A stretch of 64,000 bases of DNA from Faecalibacterium prausnitzii. GTDB lineage: Bacteria > Bacillota > Clostridia > Oscillospirales > Ruminococcaceae. The first letter of the stretch is position 1. Each line of letters opens with the position of its first letter. The stretch lies in contig SFDE01000008.1 in the NCBI GenBank assembly GCA_004558805.1, positions 44,135 through 108,134 of the forward strand. Direction: 5' to 3'. Below are positions 1-7,957 of this stretch, one piece after another. The translations under genes were made by a program, and so were the position numbers. A model generated the notes under the pieces. That model was not told where the DNA came from and made no database searches. It worked only from the letters and a program-made list of their open reading frames with translations.

Positions 1-1824
1 CGCCCCCACCCGGAACGTTCCCGCCGCCCGGCGGTCCAGATGGAGCTGGATGGCGGCAAGGAGGCTCTCCAGCACCGGGACCCGCAGCTGTGCCTGGTCC
101 AGAAGATCCAGACAGGCATCGGTGGTGGCAGCGTCCATAAGCCGGGCGCAGAGGGCACGGTCTGCTCCGCACAGTGCCGCATGGGCGCAGAACAATTCGG
201 TGCGGCAGTCGGCGGTGTGGGAGTGGGTGTTCATGATGCCTCCCGCCAGCTTGCACAGCTTGCCCACATGCCCCACCAGCAGCACCTCTTTAAAACCGGC
301 GGTTGCCGCCATATCCAGCGTGTCACCGATAAAATTAGAGATCTTGACCACCGGGATCCCGGCAAATTCCGGGTAGGCGTCCCGCAGGTAGTCCAGCCCG
401 TAATTGCCCGGGGCAAGGATCAGCTGCCGGGGGGTTGCCAGAGCTGCCTGATCCATTTCCAGCTGGATGGTGTCCAGGATCGCCTGCTGGCTCATGGGCT
501 CCACGATGCCGCTGGTGCCCAGCACCGAAAGCCCGCCCTCCACCCCGATGTGGGGGTTGAAGGTGCGCCGTGCAACCTCTTCGCCGCCCTGAATGGAGAT
601 GGTCACCTCAAAGCCGCCGGGGTAGCCTGCGGCTTCCGCCTCGGCGCGGAGGGCGCTTTCGATCATCTGCCGGGGCACATGGTTGATGGCGGCTTCCCCC
701 ACAGGCTGGTCCAGACCGGGTTTTGTGACCCTGCCCACCCCTTTGCCGCCCTGCAGGGTAATGGCAGGGTCCTGCCGCAGCTCCACGGCAGCGATCACCG
801 GCAGACCGGTGGTCACATCCACATCGTCGCCGCCGTCCTTTTCGATGGCACACTCCGCCCCTGCTGCTGTCCGGCGGCAGAACAGGGGAGCTACCTCCAC
901 GACGATGCCCTTGGGGGTCTGCAGGGAGATGCTTTCCGGCACAGCGCCGGTGAGCAGCAGCCGTGCCGCCCCCGTCGCTGCCAGCGCTGCGCAGGTGCCG
1001 GTGGTGTAACCGCAGCGCAGCAGTTTCTGCCCGCTGCGGACGTAGTGCTCAAACCGGGGCTTTTTGGGGGCGCCGAACACGGCAGTGTACTGTTCTTCCG
1101 TAAGGTCGTACAACTGCCGGATGTTTTCCGGTGCAAAGGCGGCATCCGGAGTCATTACGCCGGACACTGCCCGGGGTGCCACGCAGACCACGGCGTCGGA
1201 GATCTTCTGTGCCATATCCAGTTCGTGGAGGCTGACGATGACCCCCAGCCCCTCCTCGTGGGCAAGTTTTTGCAGGATGGACAGCAGCTCGATCTTGCCC
1301 TTGACATCCAGAAAGGACGTAGGCTCGTCCAGCAAAATCAGCTGGGGCTGCTGGCAAAGGGCACGTGCCAGCAGGATGCGCTGACGCTGCCCGTCACTGA
1401 TGCAGTTGAAGTCCCGGTCTGCCAGCGCTCCTGCCCCCACACGCTCCAGCGCCCCGGCAACGATCTGCCGGTCGGCAGGGGAAAGAATGCCCAGCCGACC
1501 GGTATAGGGAATGCGTCCCGCTGCGGCAAACTCAAAGCAGGTGGTCAGCTCAGTGGGGCGGGTGTGGGGCAGCATCAGCGCCATCTTCTGCGCCCGGGCG
1601 GTGCCGGTGTATCGGGCAAGGTCCTGCCCGTCCAGCAGCACTGCTCCCCCCAGAGGGGCAAGCTGCCCCGCAAGGGTCTTGAGCAGGGTGGATTTGCCTG
1701 CCCCGTTGGGTCCGATCAGGGTCAGGATCTGCCCCGGAGCCAGCTTTAGCCCGATCTCCTGCGCCAGCGGCGTTTTGTCGTAGCCCATGGCAAGGTGCCG
1801 GGTCTCACAGAGATTCTGATTCAT
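1..1824 (-). CDS. cbiD: ABC transporter ATPase fused to CbiD (3' end outside window)
   Basis: I read one uninterrupted minus-strand frame from ATG 1824 to the window edge, at least 608 residues. Residues 1 to about 230 form a FecE/BtuD-type ABC ATPase: Walker A GPNGAGKST with Lys near residue 44, signature ISDGQRQRI in place of LSGGQ, Walker B LILLDEPT, and an H-loop SLHE. From about residue 255 the chain is CbiD, cobalt-precorrin-5B C1-methyltransferase, with GYTTGTCAA near 272 and GHVGKLCKLAGGIMNTHS near the end. Only some 10-20 C-terminal residues should be missing. The ATG overlaps the stop of the upstream permease as ATGA, so the two are probably translationally coupled. The fusion links transport with corrin-ring methylation in one polypeptide. 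Frame continuity was checked at three positions (1824, 1695, 234). Confidence 0.88.
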   Translation of the reverse strand, partial: MNQNLCETRHLAMGYDKTPLAQEIGLKLAPGQILTLIGPNGAGKSTLLKTLAGQLAPLGGAVLLDGQDLARYTGTARAQKMALMLPHTRPTELTTCFEFAAAGRIPYTGRLGILSPADRQIVAGALERVGAGALADRDFNCISDGQRQRILLARALCQQPQLILLDEPTSFLDVKGKIELLSILQKLAHEEGLGVIVSLHELDMAQKISDAVVCVAPRAVSGVMTPDAAFAPENIRQLYDLTEEQYTAVFGAPKKPRFEHYVRSGQKLLRCGYTTGTCAALAATGAARLLLTGAVPESISLQTPKGIVVEVAPLFCRRTAAGAECAIEKDGGDDVDVTTGLPVIAAVELRQDPAITLQGGKGVGRVTKPGLDQPVGEAAINHVPRQMIESALRAEAEAAGYPGGFEVTISIQGGEEVARRTFNPHIGVEGGLSVLGTSGIVEPMSQQAILDTIQLEMDQAALATPRQLILAPGNYGLDYLRDAYPEFAGIPVVKISNFIGDTLDMAATAGFKEVLLVGHVGKLCKLAGGIMNTHSHTADCRTELFCAHAALCGADRALCARLMDAATTDACLDLLDQAQLRVPVLESLLAAIQLHLDRRAAGTFRVGA

Positions 1825-2837
1825 TGTACGCCCTCCTGACTGCGGCGCACCAGCAGCCCGATGACCACCGGGGCACCAAAAACAGCGGTCACGGCGCTGA
1901 TGGACAGCTCCGTGGGGGCAAACAGGCTGCGGGCGATAAGGTCGCACAGCAAACAGAACGCCGCTCCTCCCAGACAGCAGCCCGGCAGCACCCACAGGGG
2001 TTTTGCGCTGCCCAGCAGCTGCTTTGCCAGATGGGGCACGGCGATGCCCACAAACGAAATGGGACCGGCAAAGGCGGTGACGCAGGCGGCAAGCAGGCTG
2101 GAAAGCAGTACCAGCACCCGGGAAAAGAGCCGGACATTGACCCCCACGCTCCGGGCATATGCCTCTCCCATCTGGTACGCCGCCATGGGCTTGGACAGCA
2201 GAAAGGCGGCGGCAAGGGCGGGCAGCACCACCGCGGCGGCGGCACCTACGTTGCCCCATGTCATGCCGGAAAAGCTGCCCTGAGACCAGTTGTGGAGGTT
2301 GACGATGTTGGAATCCTGTGCAAAGGCGACCACAAATTCTGTGACGGCGGAACAGATATACCCGATCATGATGCCGCAGATCACCAGGATGCTCATCCGC
2401 TGCACCCGGCGGGATACCGCCAGCACAAATGCCATGGCGGCAAGCGCTCCGGCAAAGGCAGCAAGGATCAGGGTAACGGAACCGGTCAGCAGTCCGTGGT
2501 TCAGGAATATCACCATCACCAGCGCCACCGCCAGCTTTGCCCCGCTGGAAATGCCCATAACGAAGGGACCCGCAATGGGGTTTGCAAAAAAAGTCTGCAG
2601 CAGATAGCCTGCCCCGGAAAGGGCAGCGCCCAGCAGCACCACCATAACAGCGCGGGGCAGCCGCAGCCGGGTGATGATGCTTACCGAAAGGGCGTCCTGC
2701 CCGCTGCCGGTAAGAGCGGCAAGGACAGCGCCGGGGGTCAGTGCAACGCTGCCCCAGAACAGGTTGGCGGCAAACAGCACCACCAGCAGGATGGTCAGGA
2801 TACAATAGGAGAGTAGAATGCGCCTTTTGCCGGTCAT
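1821..2837 (-). CDS. FecCD/BtuC-family ABC transporter permease
   Basis: This 338-residue, very hydrophobic protein has the FecCD-family pattern. There is an N-terminal membrane segment, then LRLPRAVMVVLLGAALSGAG, the conserved GISSGAKLAVAL region, and the C-terminal GPISFVGIAVPHLAKQLLG motif that forms the ATPase coupling helix. The family moves ferric siderophores, haem or cobalamin through the membrane as a dimer. It lies 10 nt after the binding-protein gene and overlaps the ATPase-CbiD gene by 4 nt, so these genes form one transporter operon. The B12-riboswitch neighbourhood points to a corrinoid, tetrapyrrole or cobalt-related substrate, but the sequence does not fix which. Confidence 0.9.
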   Translation of the reverse strand: MTGKRRILLSYCILTILLVVLFAANLFWGSVALTPGAVLAALTGSGQDALSVSIITRLRLPRAVMVVLLGAALSGAGYLLQTFFANPIAGPFVMGISSGAKLAVALVMVIFLNHGLLTGSVTLILAAFAGALAAMAFVLAVSRRVQRMSILVICGIMIGYICSAVTEFVVAFAQDSNIVNLHNWSQGSFSGMTWGNVGAAAAVVLPALAAAFLLSKPMAAYQMGEAYARSVGVNVRLFSRVLVLLSSLLAACVTAFAGPISFVGIAVPHLAKQLLGSAKPLWVLPGCCLGGAAFCLLCDLIARSLFAPTELSISAVTAVFGAPVVIGLLVRRSQEGVQ

Positions 2838-2847
2838 AAAATGCTCC

Positions 2848-4002
2848 TCAGTTTACAGGGATCAGAAAATGCAGCCCCTGCCCCTCGGCGGCTTTGCCGG
2901 TGAACAGGTGGTGCAGGTCCAGCACAAAATCCGCCAGCTCCATGCTCTGCTGGAAAAAGCTCTGGCTGGTACAGTAGACATTGCCGCTTTTCACTGCCTT
3001 GAAATCCGCCAGCAGGGAAAATTTGGAGATCAGCTCAGCGGTGGAGGCAACGGCGCCCTCAATGGTGCTGTTGTAGATAAGGAAGTCGGCGTCTTTTGCA
3101 CCGGCGTAGAAATCTTCCAGTGGCAGATTCATGGTGGAAAGATTACTGCCCTCGTCCTGCAGGTGGGCAAACACATAATCGCCCCCTGCCATGGTGATCA
3201 TCTGTGCCACATAGTCGCCGCCCTTGCGCACATTGGCAAGGTGGTTGGCGGTGATGGAAAAAAAGGCGCAGCTTTTGCCGGTGGAAGGCTGATCCAGCAG
3301 GGGAGTGATGCGCTCTGCCTGCCGTGCAAAGACCTGCTCTGCCAGCTGCTCCTTACCCAGCAGGATGCCGTAGAACTTGATCCACTCCATCCGTGCCAGA
3401 GGACCGCTTTCGTAGCTGGAACGCTCCACCAGCACCGGGATGCCAAAACGCTCCAGCTGTTCCTTCACCTCCGGGGTGTGGTAGATCATAGTATTCTCAA
3501 TGGCAAGGGAACAACCGGAAGCAAGGATCTGCTCGTAGTCCGGAGCACTGTACTTGCCGGCGTAGGCGATGGTGCCTGCCTCCATGGCGGTTTTTGCCTC
3601 TTCCAGATACCAGCCCTCCGCCCGGGTGCCGGACAAAGCAATGCAGTCCAGTGCATCCAGCTGCAGGAACAGGTCCATCACCGAAGTGGACACAAGGTAG
3701 ATATTCTCCACCGGCTGCCGCAGCACCGTCACATCTTCCGGCAGCCCGTCCACCGTGGCAGCGTCCGGGGGCACCACAAGAAATTTTGCCTTTGCTTCGG
3801 GGATGGTCAGCAGGGTGTAGCCCCCCTCGTAGCAGTCGGCGGTGAACTGCGCCGCATAGTCCAGCGGATAGGCATGGTCAAACACAAGTTCGGCGGTGTT
3901 TGCCGGCTGGCTTTTCCTGTCGCTGCAGCCGGTAAGCAGCAGGGCAGCAGGCACTGCCTGCAGAAATTGCCGGCGGGAAATTGCCTGGTTCGTTCTATCC
4001 AT
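2848..4002 (-). CDS. ABC transporter substrate-binding lipoprotein (FecB/BtuF type)
   Basis: The 384-residue product starts with a twin-arginine-like signal (SRRQFLQAVPAALLLTGCSD) ending in a lipobox Cys, so it should be lipid-anchored outside the membrane. The body fits class III periplasmic-binding proteins: an N-terminal lobe with SALSG-like strands (DALDCIALSGTRAEGW), a central helix region and a C-terminal lobe ending YCTSQSFFQQSMELADFVLDL, typical of Fe3+/B12 binding proteins. It starts 2 nt after the NEAT-like lipoprotein stop and is followed by the permease. The ligand is unknown; iron chelate, haem or corrinoid are all possible, with the last favoured by context. Confidence 0.85.
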   Translation of the reverse strand: MDRTNQAISRRQFLQAVPAALLLTGCSDRKSQPANTAELVFDHAYPLDYAAQFTADCYEGGYTLLTIPEAKAKFLVVPPDAATVDGLPEDVTVLRQPVENIYLVSTSVMDLFLQLDALDCIALSGTRAEGWYLEEAKTAMEAGTIAYAGKYSAPDYEQILASGCSLAIENTMIYHTPEVKEQLERFGIPVLVERSSYESGPLARMEWIKFYGILLGKEQLAEQVFARQAERITPLLDQPSTGKSCAFFSITANHLANVRKGGDYVAQMITMAGGDYVFAHLQDEGSNLSTMNLPLEDFYAGAKDADFLIYNSTIEGAVASTAELISKFSLLADFKAVKSGNVYCTSQSFFQQSMELADFVLDLHHLFTGKAAEGQGLHFLIPVN

Positions 4003-4004
4003 GA

Positions 4005-4847
4005 TCAGTCCAGGGTAAAGGTCAGGGTGTACTGGATCTCGTGGGGGGTACTCATTGCCACAGTATCCGCCGTCACTGCAAGGGCGGTGCCCAGAGCTGC
4101 CACCGGGATCTCAAAGGTGGAGTTGCCCTCGGTGTTGGTGGGCAGGTACTTTTCGCCCTCCACCACCATGTAGTCATAGTTGGGGCTGCTCCAGACGATG
4201 GTGGCGGTCATTTTGCCTTCTGCCACCGTAAGGGCGGCGGGGCTTTCCACGGTAGCACGTCCGGAACCGCCTTCCAGCACCACATTGGCGCTGTACTCGC
4301 CGTCGGCAGGCACCGGGGCGGGTTCCGGGGGCTTGGGCAGGGCGTTGCACACACTGACGGTGTGGTCGTACCACTTGCCCTTGCTGCCCAGCAGCGCCAG
4401 AGCAAAATCCTCATCCAACGCCGTTACCGGGATGTCAAAGCCGTACACCTCTTCCGAGGTGCCGTCGGAGTAGGTCACTGTGTCAAGGGTGGGGATCAGC
4501 CAATCGGTCTTGTGGTCCTCGGCATCGGCGGCGGCACCGGGGTACAGGTTCACCACCTTTTTGGACACAAGGCTGACATGGAAGGTCATTTTGCCGTTTT
4601 CCACCGTCAGGGTGCCCTTGCCGTCACATGCCTCGTTGGCGTGGAACATACTGCTGTCAGTGACAAAATCGGCGGAGTACACGCCATCGGGCAGGACAGC
4701 GATCTCAGAAGCCGCTGCAGAGGAGACGGCGGCGGAGGAAGCCGCCTCGCTGCCGGAAGCCGTGGAGGAAGAACCGGCACAGCCGCTCAGACAGGTGAGC
4801 AGCAGGGCAGAAACAACGGAAAGGGAAAGGAACTGGTTGAATTTCAT
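4005..4847 (-). CDS. Lipoprotein with two NEAT-like repeats
   Basis: The 280-residue product has a lipoprotein signal (VVSALLLTCLSGCAGSS) and a Ser/Ala-rich linker to about residue 50. Two homologous beta-rich units follow. Unit 1 begins DGVYSADFV and contains GTLTVENGKMTFHVSLVS. Unit 2 begins DGEYSANVV and contains ALTVAEGKMTATIVWSS and YDYMVVEGEKYLP. The pattern recalls NEAT-type ligand-binding domains, which bind haem on Gram-positive surfaces, but the fold is an inference. Its place between the CbiK gene and the transporter suggests it captures a tetrapyrrole or metal complex and passes it to the binding protein. A terminator-like hairpin separates it from cbiK, so expression may depend on readthrough. 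Confidence 0.65.
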   Translation of the reverse strand: MKFNQFLSLSVVSALLLTCLSGCAGSSSTASGSEAASSAAVSSAAASEIAVLPDGVYSADFVTDSSMFHANEACDGKGTLTVENGKMTFHVSLVSKKVVNLYPGAAADAEDHKTDWLIPTLDTVTYSDGTSEEVYGFDIPVTALDEDFALALLGSKGKWYDHTVSVCNALPKPPEPAPVPADGEYSANVVLEGGSGRATVESPAALTVAEGKMTATIVWSSPNYDYMVVEGEKYLPTNTEGNSTFEIPVAALGTALAVTADTVAMSTPHEIQYTLTFTLD

Positions 4848-4864
4848 GGGATGTTACCTCAGAT

Positions 4865-4915
4865 CGTTAAAAATAAATAATGCCCGAAAAGATCTCTCCC
4901 TTCGGGCATTAAAAA
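4865..4915 (-). terminator. Intrinsic terminator between cbiK and the downstream transport genes
   Basis: On the minus strand a stem of AATGCCCGAA and TTCGGGCATT encloses a short loop and is followed by an ATTTATTTTT tract. It lies 10 nt beyond the cbiK stop and could reduce transcription into the NEAT-like, binding-protein and permease genes. Confidence 0.7.
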
Positions 4916-4924
4916 AGCAGATTA

Positions 4925-6154
4925 TCAGCCGTTCAGGGAATCAACGGCGGCTTTGGTGTGGGCGATGTACAGCTGCTGGACATCTGCAATGCTGCCCAGA
5001 CCGGAGATCTGGCAGTCCACAGACTCAAAGGCGCCGGAGGCGTTGAACTGGCTCAGCCAGGAGTCCTCATCTGCACCTGCCATGTCGTTGTTGGCGTGGT
5101 CGCCGGCAACCACCATCAGGGGACGCAGGATCACCTTGGTGTAGCCTGCCGCCTTGACCGCCTCAATGACGTTCTCGCAGGCGGTCTCTTCCGGCTCGCC
5201 CTCCACGGTGCCGATGAACACGTTGTCGTAGCCCAGAGTCTGCATGGCGGTCTGCATCTGGCTGTAGCTCACCTTTGCGGTGTGGGAAGTGCCGTGACCC
5301 ATAAAGACAAAGGCGACCTTGTCCTTGGCGGCGGCGTCAAGGCTCTCGTAGCCGGCATCGCTGACGGCATCGGCGGTGACTGCCTTGGCAACGGCTTCCT
5401 TGTCGGCGTTGATCACCGTTGCATCGGAGCCTACCTCGCCCAGCAGGGGCTCGGCGATCGCCACCTTCTCAAACTTGTCGCTGTACTGATCCAGCATCTC
5501 GCACATCTCGTCGTACTCGGCGCCGTGCATCAGATGGGTGGGCTGCACCACCAGATTTTTTACCCCGTTTGCCACAGCACGGTCCAGAGCCTGCTGCATG
5601 TTGTCGATCTTTTCACCATCCCGTGCCTGCACGTGGTTGATGATGATCTGGGCAGTAAAGGCACGGCGGATGCTCCAGTCCGGATATGCCTGCTGCAGGG
5701 CGTCCTCGATCGCCTTGATGTCCTGGGTACGGCTGTCGTTGAAGGAGGTGCCAAAGGACACCACCAGCAGCTCATTTTCACCGATATCATCGGCGTTCCG
5801 GGGGTCGTCCTTGGAGGCATCGCCGGTGTCCCGTCCAAAGTAGTCGGGGTCGGCGTTCTCGCCTTCTACCAGCTCCTTCTGGGCATCGGTCAAGGCGTCC
5901 CATGCAGCCTTGGCGGCTTCGCACTGGGCGTCGGTGTCCTCGGTGCGCTGCTGCACATAGATGGCGTCGATGAGGTCTGCCACCTTCTGTGCCGCTGCCT
6001 CATCGCTGTCCTCAGAGGCAGAGACAGTCTCGCTGCTGGAAGAGGCTGCCCCGGAGGCAGTGCTGGAGGCTGCGCTGCAGCCGGTGAGCACACCGGCACA
6101 CAGGGCAATTGCCGTCAGGGCGGCGGCAGCTTTGTGGATGTTGCGTTTTCTCAT
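4925..6154 (-). CDS. cbiK: CbiK-type cobaltochelatase, lipoprotein form
   Basis: From ATG 6154 the product is 409 residues. A signal peptide ends in the lipobox VLTGCSA, followed by a Ser-rich linker and a helical segment (VADLIDAIYV to DALTDAQKELV) like small repeats of Firmicutes surface proteins. The CbiK domain starts near ENELLVVSFGTSFNDS. Two metal-site regions are visible, QPTHLMHGAEYDEM and VFMGHGTSHTAK, each with the His expected of class II chelatases. CbiK inserts Co2+ into sirohydrochlorin, normally in the cytosol. A lipid-anchored copy implies an extracytoplasmic role, as known for periplasmic CbiKP of Desulfovibrio. I chose 6154 because the signal peptide starts there; the frame extends upstream to 6340 without sense. 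A cobalamin riboswitch precedes it. Confidence 0.9.
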   Translation of the reverse strand: MRKRNIHKAAAALTAIALCAGVLTGCSAASSTASGAASSSSETVSASEDSDEAAAQKVADLIDAIYVQQRTEDTDAQCEAAKAAWDALTDAQKELVEGENADPDYFGRDTGDASKDDPRNADDIGENELLVVSFGTSFNDSRTQDIKAIEDALQQAYPDWSIRRAFTAQIIINHVQARDGEKIDNMQQALDRAVANGVKNLVVQPTHLMHGAEYDEMCEMLDQYSDKFEKVAIAEPLLGEVGSDATVINADKEAVAKAVTADAVSDAGYESLDAAAKDKVAFVFMGHGTSHTAKVSYSQMQTAMQTLGYDNVFIGTVEGEPEETACENVIEAVKAAGYTKVILRPLMVVAGDHANNDMAGADEDSWLSQFNASGAFESVDCQISGLGSIADVQQLYIAHTKAAVDSLNG

Positions 6155-6334
6155 GATGTGGTTCCTTTCCCGTTTTGTGAATAAACTTGGCTGAACAAAG
6201 GTACAGGAAAGAAGGACCCGGCAGCAAAAACGGGGATCTCTCTGCTTGCGATGCGGCAACACAAAAAGACCCCCTCTTTGAATTCGGGCTTTTTGGTACA
6301 ACCAATTCCTCGTGATCTGGGGCGTTCGCCCCCG

Positions 6335-6535
6335 TACCAACAGCGGGCAGGTTTCCTGACTGAAAGATCAGCGCCCGCCGTCGTCTTCCCGGAACATACG
6401 TTCCAGTGACTGGTGCCAAGGCACCCTGACGGCAGACTCCCTTATCACAGTGACGAGATCGTGCGGGATCTGCACCCGCTTCCCTTTTGACCTTCCTGCC
6501 CGGTCCGAAGACGGAGCGGAGGGCACCTGCTGTTT
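6335..6535 (-). promoter_or_regulatory. Cobalamin (AdoCbl) riboswitch
   Basis: Read on the minus strand, the region contains GGGAAGCGGGTGCAGATCCC, the following GTCACTGTGA and, near 6366-6346, the B12-box segment AGTCAGGAAACCTGCC, all in the order of the cobalamin aptamer. The first arm begins near 6532 with GGTGCCCTCC. The element lies about 180 nt upstream of the cbiK start, so B12 sufficiency should repress cbiK and possibly the genes behind it. Confidence 0.93.
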
Positions 6536-6698
6536 TTGTTCAGTTCGGGTGAAAGTATAGCACATACAGCGGGAAAACGCAAGAAAAACCCGGAGATACC
6601 GGCAAAATACAGGGAGCTGCCGTTTGCAAAATGTGCACTGGCATACTATCATAAAAATCACGAATTTGTCGGAAAGGGCATAGAAAGAAGAAATAACT

Positions 6699-6924
6699 AT
6701 GAGCAGGCATACAGGACCCAAAGATCCTGTGGAAGCTTTTTATCATGACATTATACATCAGCGCCTTTACCTTTGGAGGTGGCTTTGTCATCATCACCTT
6801 CATGAAGCGAAAGTTCGTGGACGAGCTCCACTGGCTGGAGGAAGATGAGATGCTGGACCTGGCGGTGCTGGCGCAGGCAAGCCCCGGGGCGGCAGCACTT
6901 GTGCTGACTGTTTTTCTGTGGTGA
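6699..6924 (+). pseudogene. Chromate transporter (ChrA) N-terminal remnant
   Basis: The frame from about 6721 to the stop at 6922 encodes KILWKLFIMTLYISAFTFGG and then FMKRKFVDELHWLEEDEMLD and LAVLAQASPGAA, the typical first 70 residues of CHR-family chromate transporters (usually about 190 residues). After SPGAA the similarity stops and a TGA follows. Upstream, ATG 6699 (MSRHTGPK) is in another frame, so a one-base shift is needed near 6720. Both the frameshift and the truncation mark it as a dead fragment. Confidence 0.72.
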
Positions 6925-7008
6925 ACGACAGATTGTATAAATTTTCTCTGACGGACCGGGAAAATTTCGGACTATGTGCAAAGATTATACAAAAGGCATA
7001 TAAACATA

Positions 7009-7037
7009 TTGACATTCTGGGTAGATAGGTATATTAT
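7009..7037 (+). promoter_or_regulatory. Promoter of the amino-acid ABC operon leader
   Basis: TTGACA at 7009-7014 and TATTAT at 7032-7037 are separated by 17 nt, a near-consensus sigma-A promoter. Transcription should start near 7044, giving a leader of about 250 nt before the first transporter gene. Confidence 0.8.
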
Positions 7038-7086
7038 ACGGGCATCGGGTCCGACGACCCAGAGAACGGATGTAAGGGAGGCAGGA

Positions 7087-7182
7087 ATGATGGAGTCCAT
7101 GATGTGTTGTCGCTGTCGTCACTGCGTTTTCTCCCGGACGGATGTTCCTGCGGCGGGGCATATTATACCTGCCCTGCGGTAA
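7087..7182 (+). CDS. Cys-rich leader peptide
   Basis: A 31-codon frame starts at ATG 7087 behind a good ribosome site (GGGAGG at 7076). It encodes MMESMMCCRCRHCVF followed by SRTDVPAAGHIIPALR and a stop. Four of seven residues at positions 7-13 are Cys (codons at 7105, 7108, 7114, 7123). It is too short and too biased to be an ordinary enzyme. Its position between a strong promoter and an intrinsic terminator is that of an attenuator leader peptide, sensing charged tRNA-Cys. The downstream transporter would then be for cystine or cysteine. The regulatory role is inferred from layout only. Confidence 0.6.
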   Translation: MMESMMCCRCRHCVFSRTDVPAAGHIIPALR

Positions 7183-7256
7183 GCAGAGAAATCGGCACAT
7201 CTGATCTTGACGGAAGGTCCCGGGAGTTTTTCAACAGGAAGGCTCCCGGGATTTTT
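7131..7256 (+). promoter_or_regulatory. Attenuator: terminator hairpin with possible antiterminator
   Basis: TCCCGGGAG (7218-7226) and CTCCCGGGA (7243-7251) form a strong stem followed by TTTTTGTTT, an intrinsic terminator. CTCCCGGAC at 7131-7139, just after the Cys codons of the leader peptide, can pair with GTCCCGGGAG at 7217-7226 apart from one bulge. That pairing would take up the 5' arm of the terminator. A ribosome stalled at 7105-7110 would leave the 7131 segment free. No folding was computed. Confidence 0.62.
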
Positions 7257-7297
7257 GTTTGGAACCGGGATTTTCAGGATACAAGGAGGGGTCGGCA

Positions 7298-7957
7298 ATG
7301 GACTGGAGTGTGATCCAGCAATATTTGCCGCAATACCAGAAAGCGGCGGTACTTACGGTGCAGCTGGGGGTGGCAGGCATCCTGCTTGCCATCGTCATCG
7401 GACTGACCTGCGCAGTGCTGCAATATTATAAGGTACCGGTGCTGCGGCAGCTGGTGGGTGTGTACATCCAGCTCAGCCGCAATACGCCGCTGCTGGTACA
7501 GCTGTTTTTTATCTACTACGGTCTGCCCAAGGTGGGCATCCGGACCAACGCCGAGATCTGCGGCATTGCGGGACTGGCATTTCTGGGAGGCAGCTATATG
7601 GCGGAGGCATTCCGCAGCGGGCTGGAGTCGATCGAGCCCATCCAGACCGAGAGCGCCTACAGTCTGGGCATGGATCGCTGGCAGACCATGCGGTATGTGG
7701 TGCTGCCGCAGGCAATGTCCACCAGTATGCCTGCCTTTATGGCAAATGTGATCTTTCTGCTGAAGGAGACCAGCGTGTTCAGTGCCATCAGTCTCATGGA
7801 CCTGATGTTCACCGCTAAGGACCTCATCGGTCTGTACTACAAGACCACCGAGAATCTGTTCTTACTGGTGGTGTTCTATCTGATCATCTTGCTGCCGGTG
7901 TCCATTGCGGGCAGCCTGCTGGAAAGGAGGCTGCGCTATGCCGGATTTGGGTCTTGA
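7298..7957 (+). CDS. Polar amino-acid ABC transporter permease 1
   Basis: This 219-residue HisM/TcyB-type permease has several membrane segments, an IYIQLSRNTPLLVQLFFIYY-like stretch near residue 55, and the coupling motif EAFRSGLESIEPIQTESAYS that docks the ATPase. I start at ATG 7298, preceded by AAGGAGG; a longer frame reaches 7259 without a better site. It is the first gene after the Cys-leader attenuator and overlaps the second permease by 20 nt. The family imports His, Glu, Gln, Arg or cystine; regulation suggests cystine or cysteine. Confidence 0.9.
   Translation: MDWSVIQQYLPQYQKAAVLTVQLGVAGILLAIVIGLTCAVLQYYKVPVLRQLVGVYIQLSRNTPLLVQLFFIYYGLPKVGIRTNAEICGIAGLAFLGGSYMAEAFRSGLESIEPIQTESAYSLGMDRWQTMRYVVLPQAMSTSMPAFMANVIFLLKETSVFSAISLMDLMFTAKDLIGLYYKTTENLFLLVVFYLIILLPVSIAGSLLERRLRYAGFGS

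Noticed and set aside
40..1749. Long plus-strand frame of 569 codons
   Set aside because: It lies antisense to the ATPase-CbiD fusion. The translation is His/Gly/Gln-rich without motifs, typical of a shadow frame in GC-rich sequence.
6976..7182. 68-codon version of the leader peptide starting at 6976
   Set aside because: That start lies upstream of the predicted transcription start near 7044; the ATG at 7087 has a good ribosome site.
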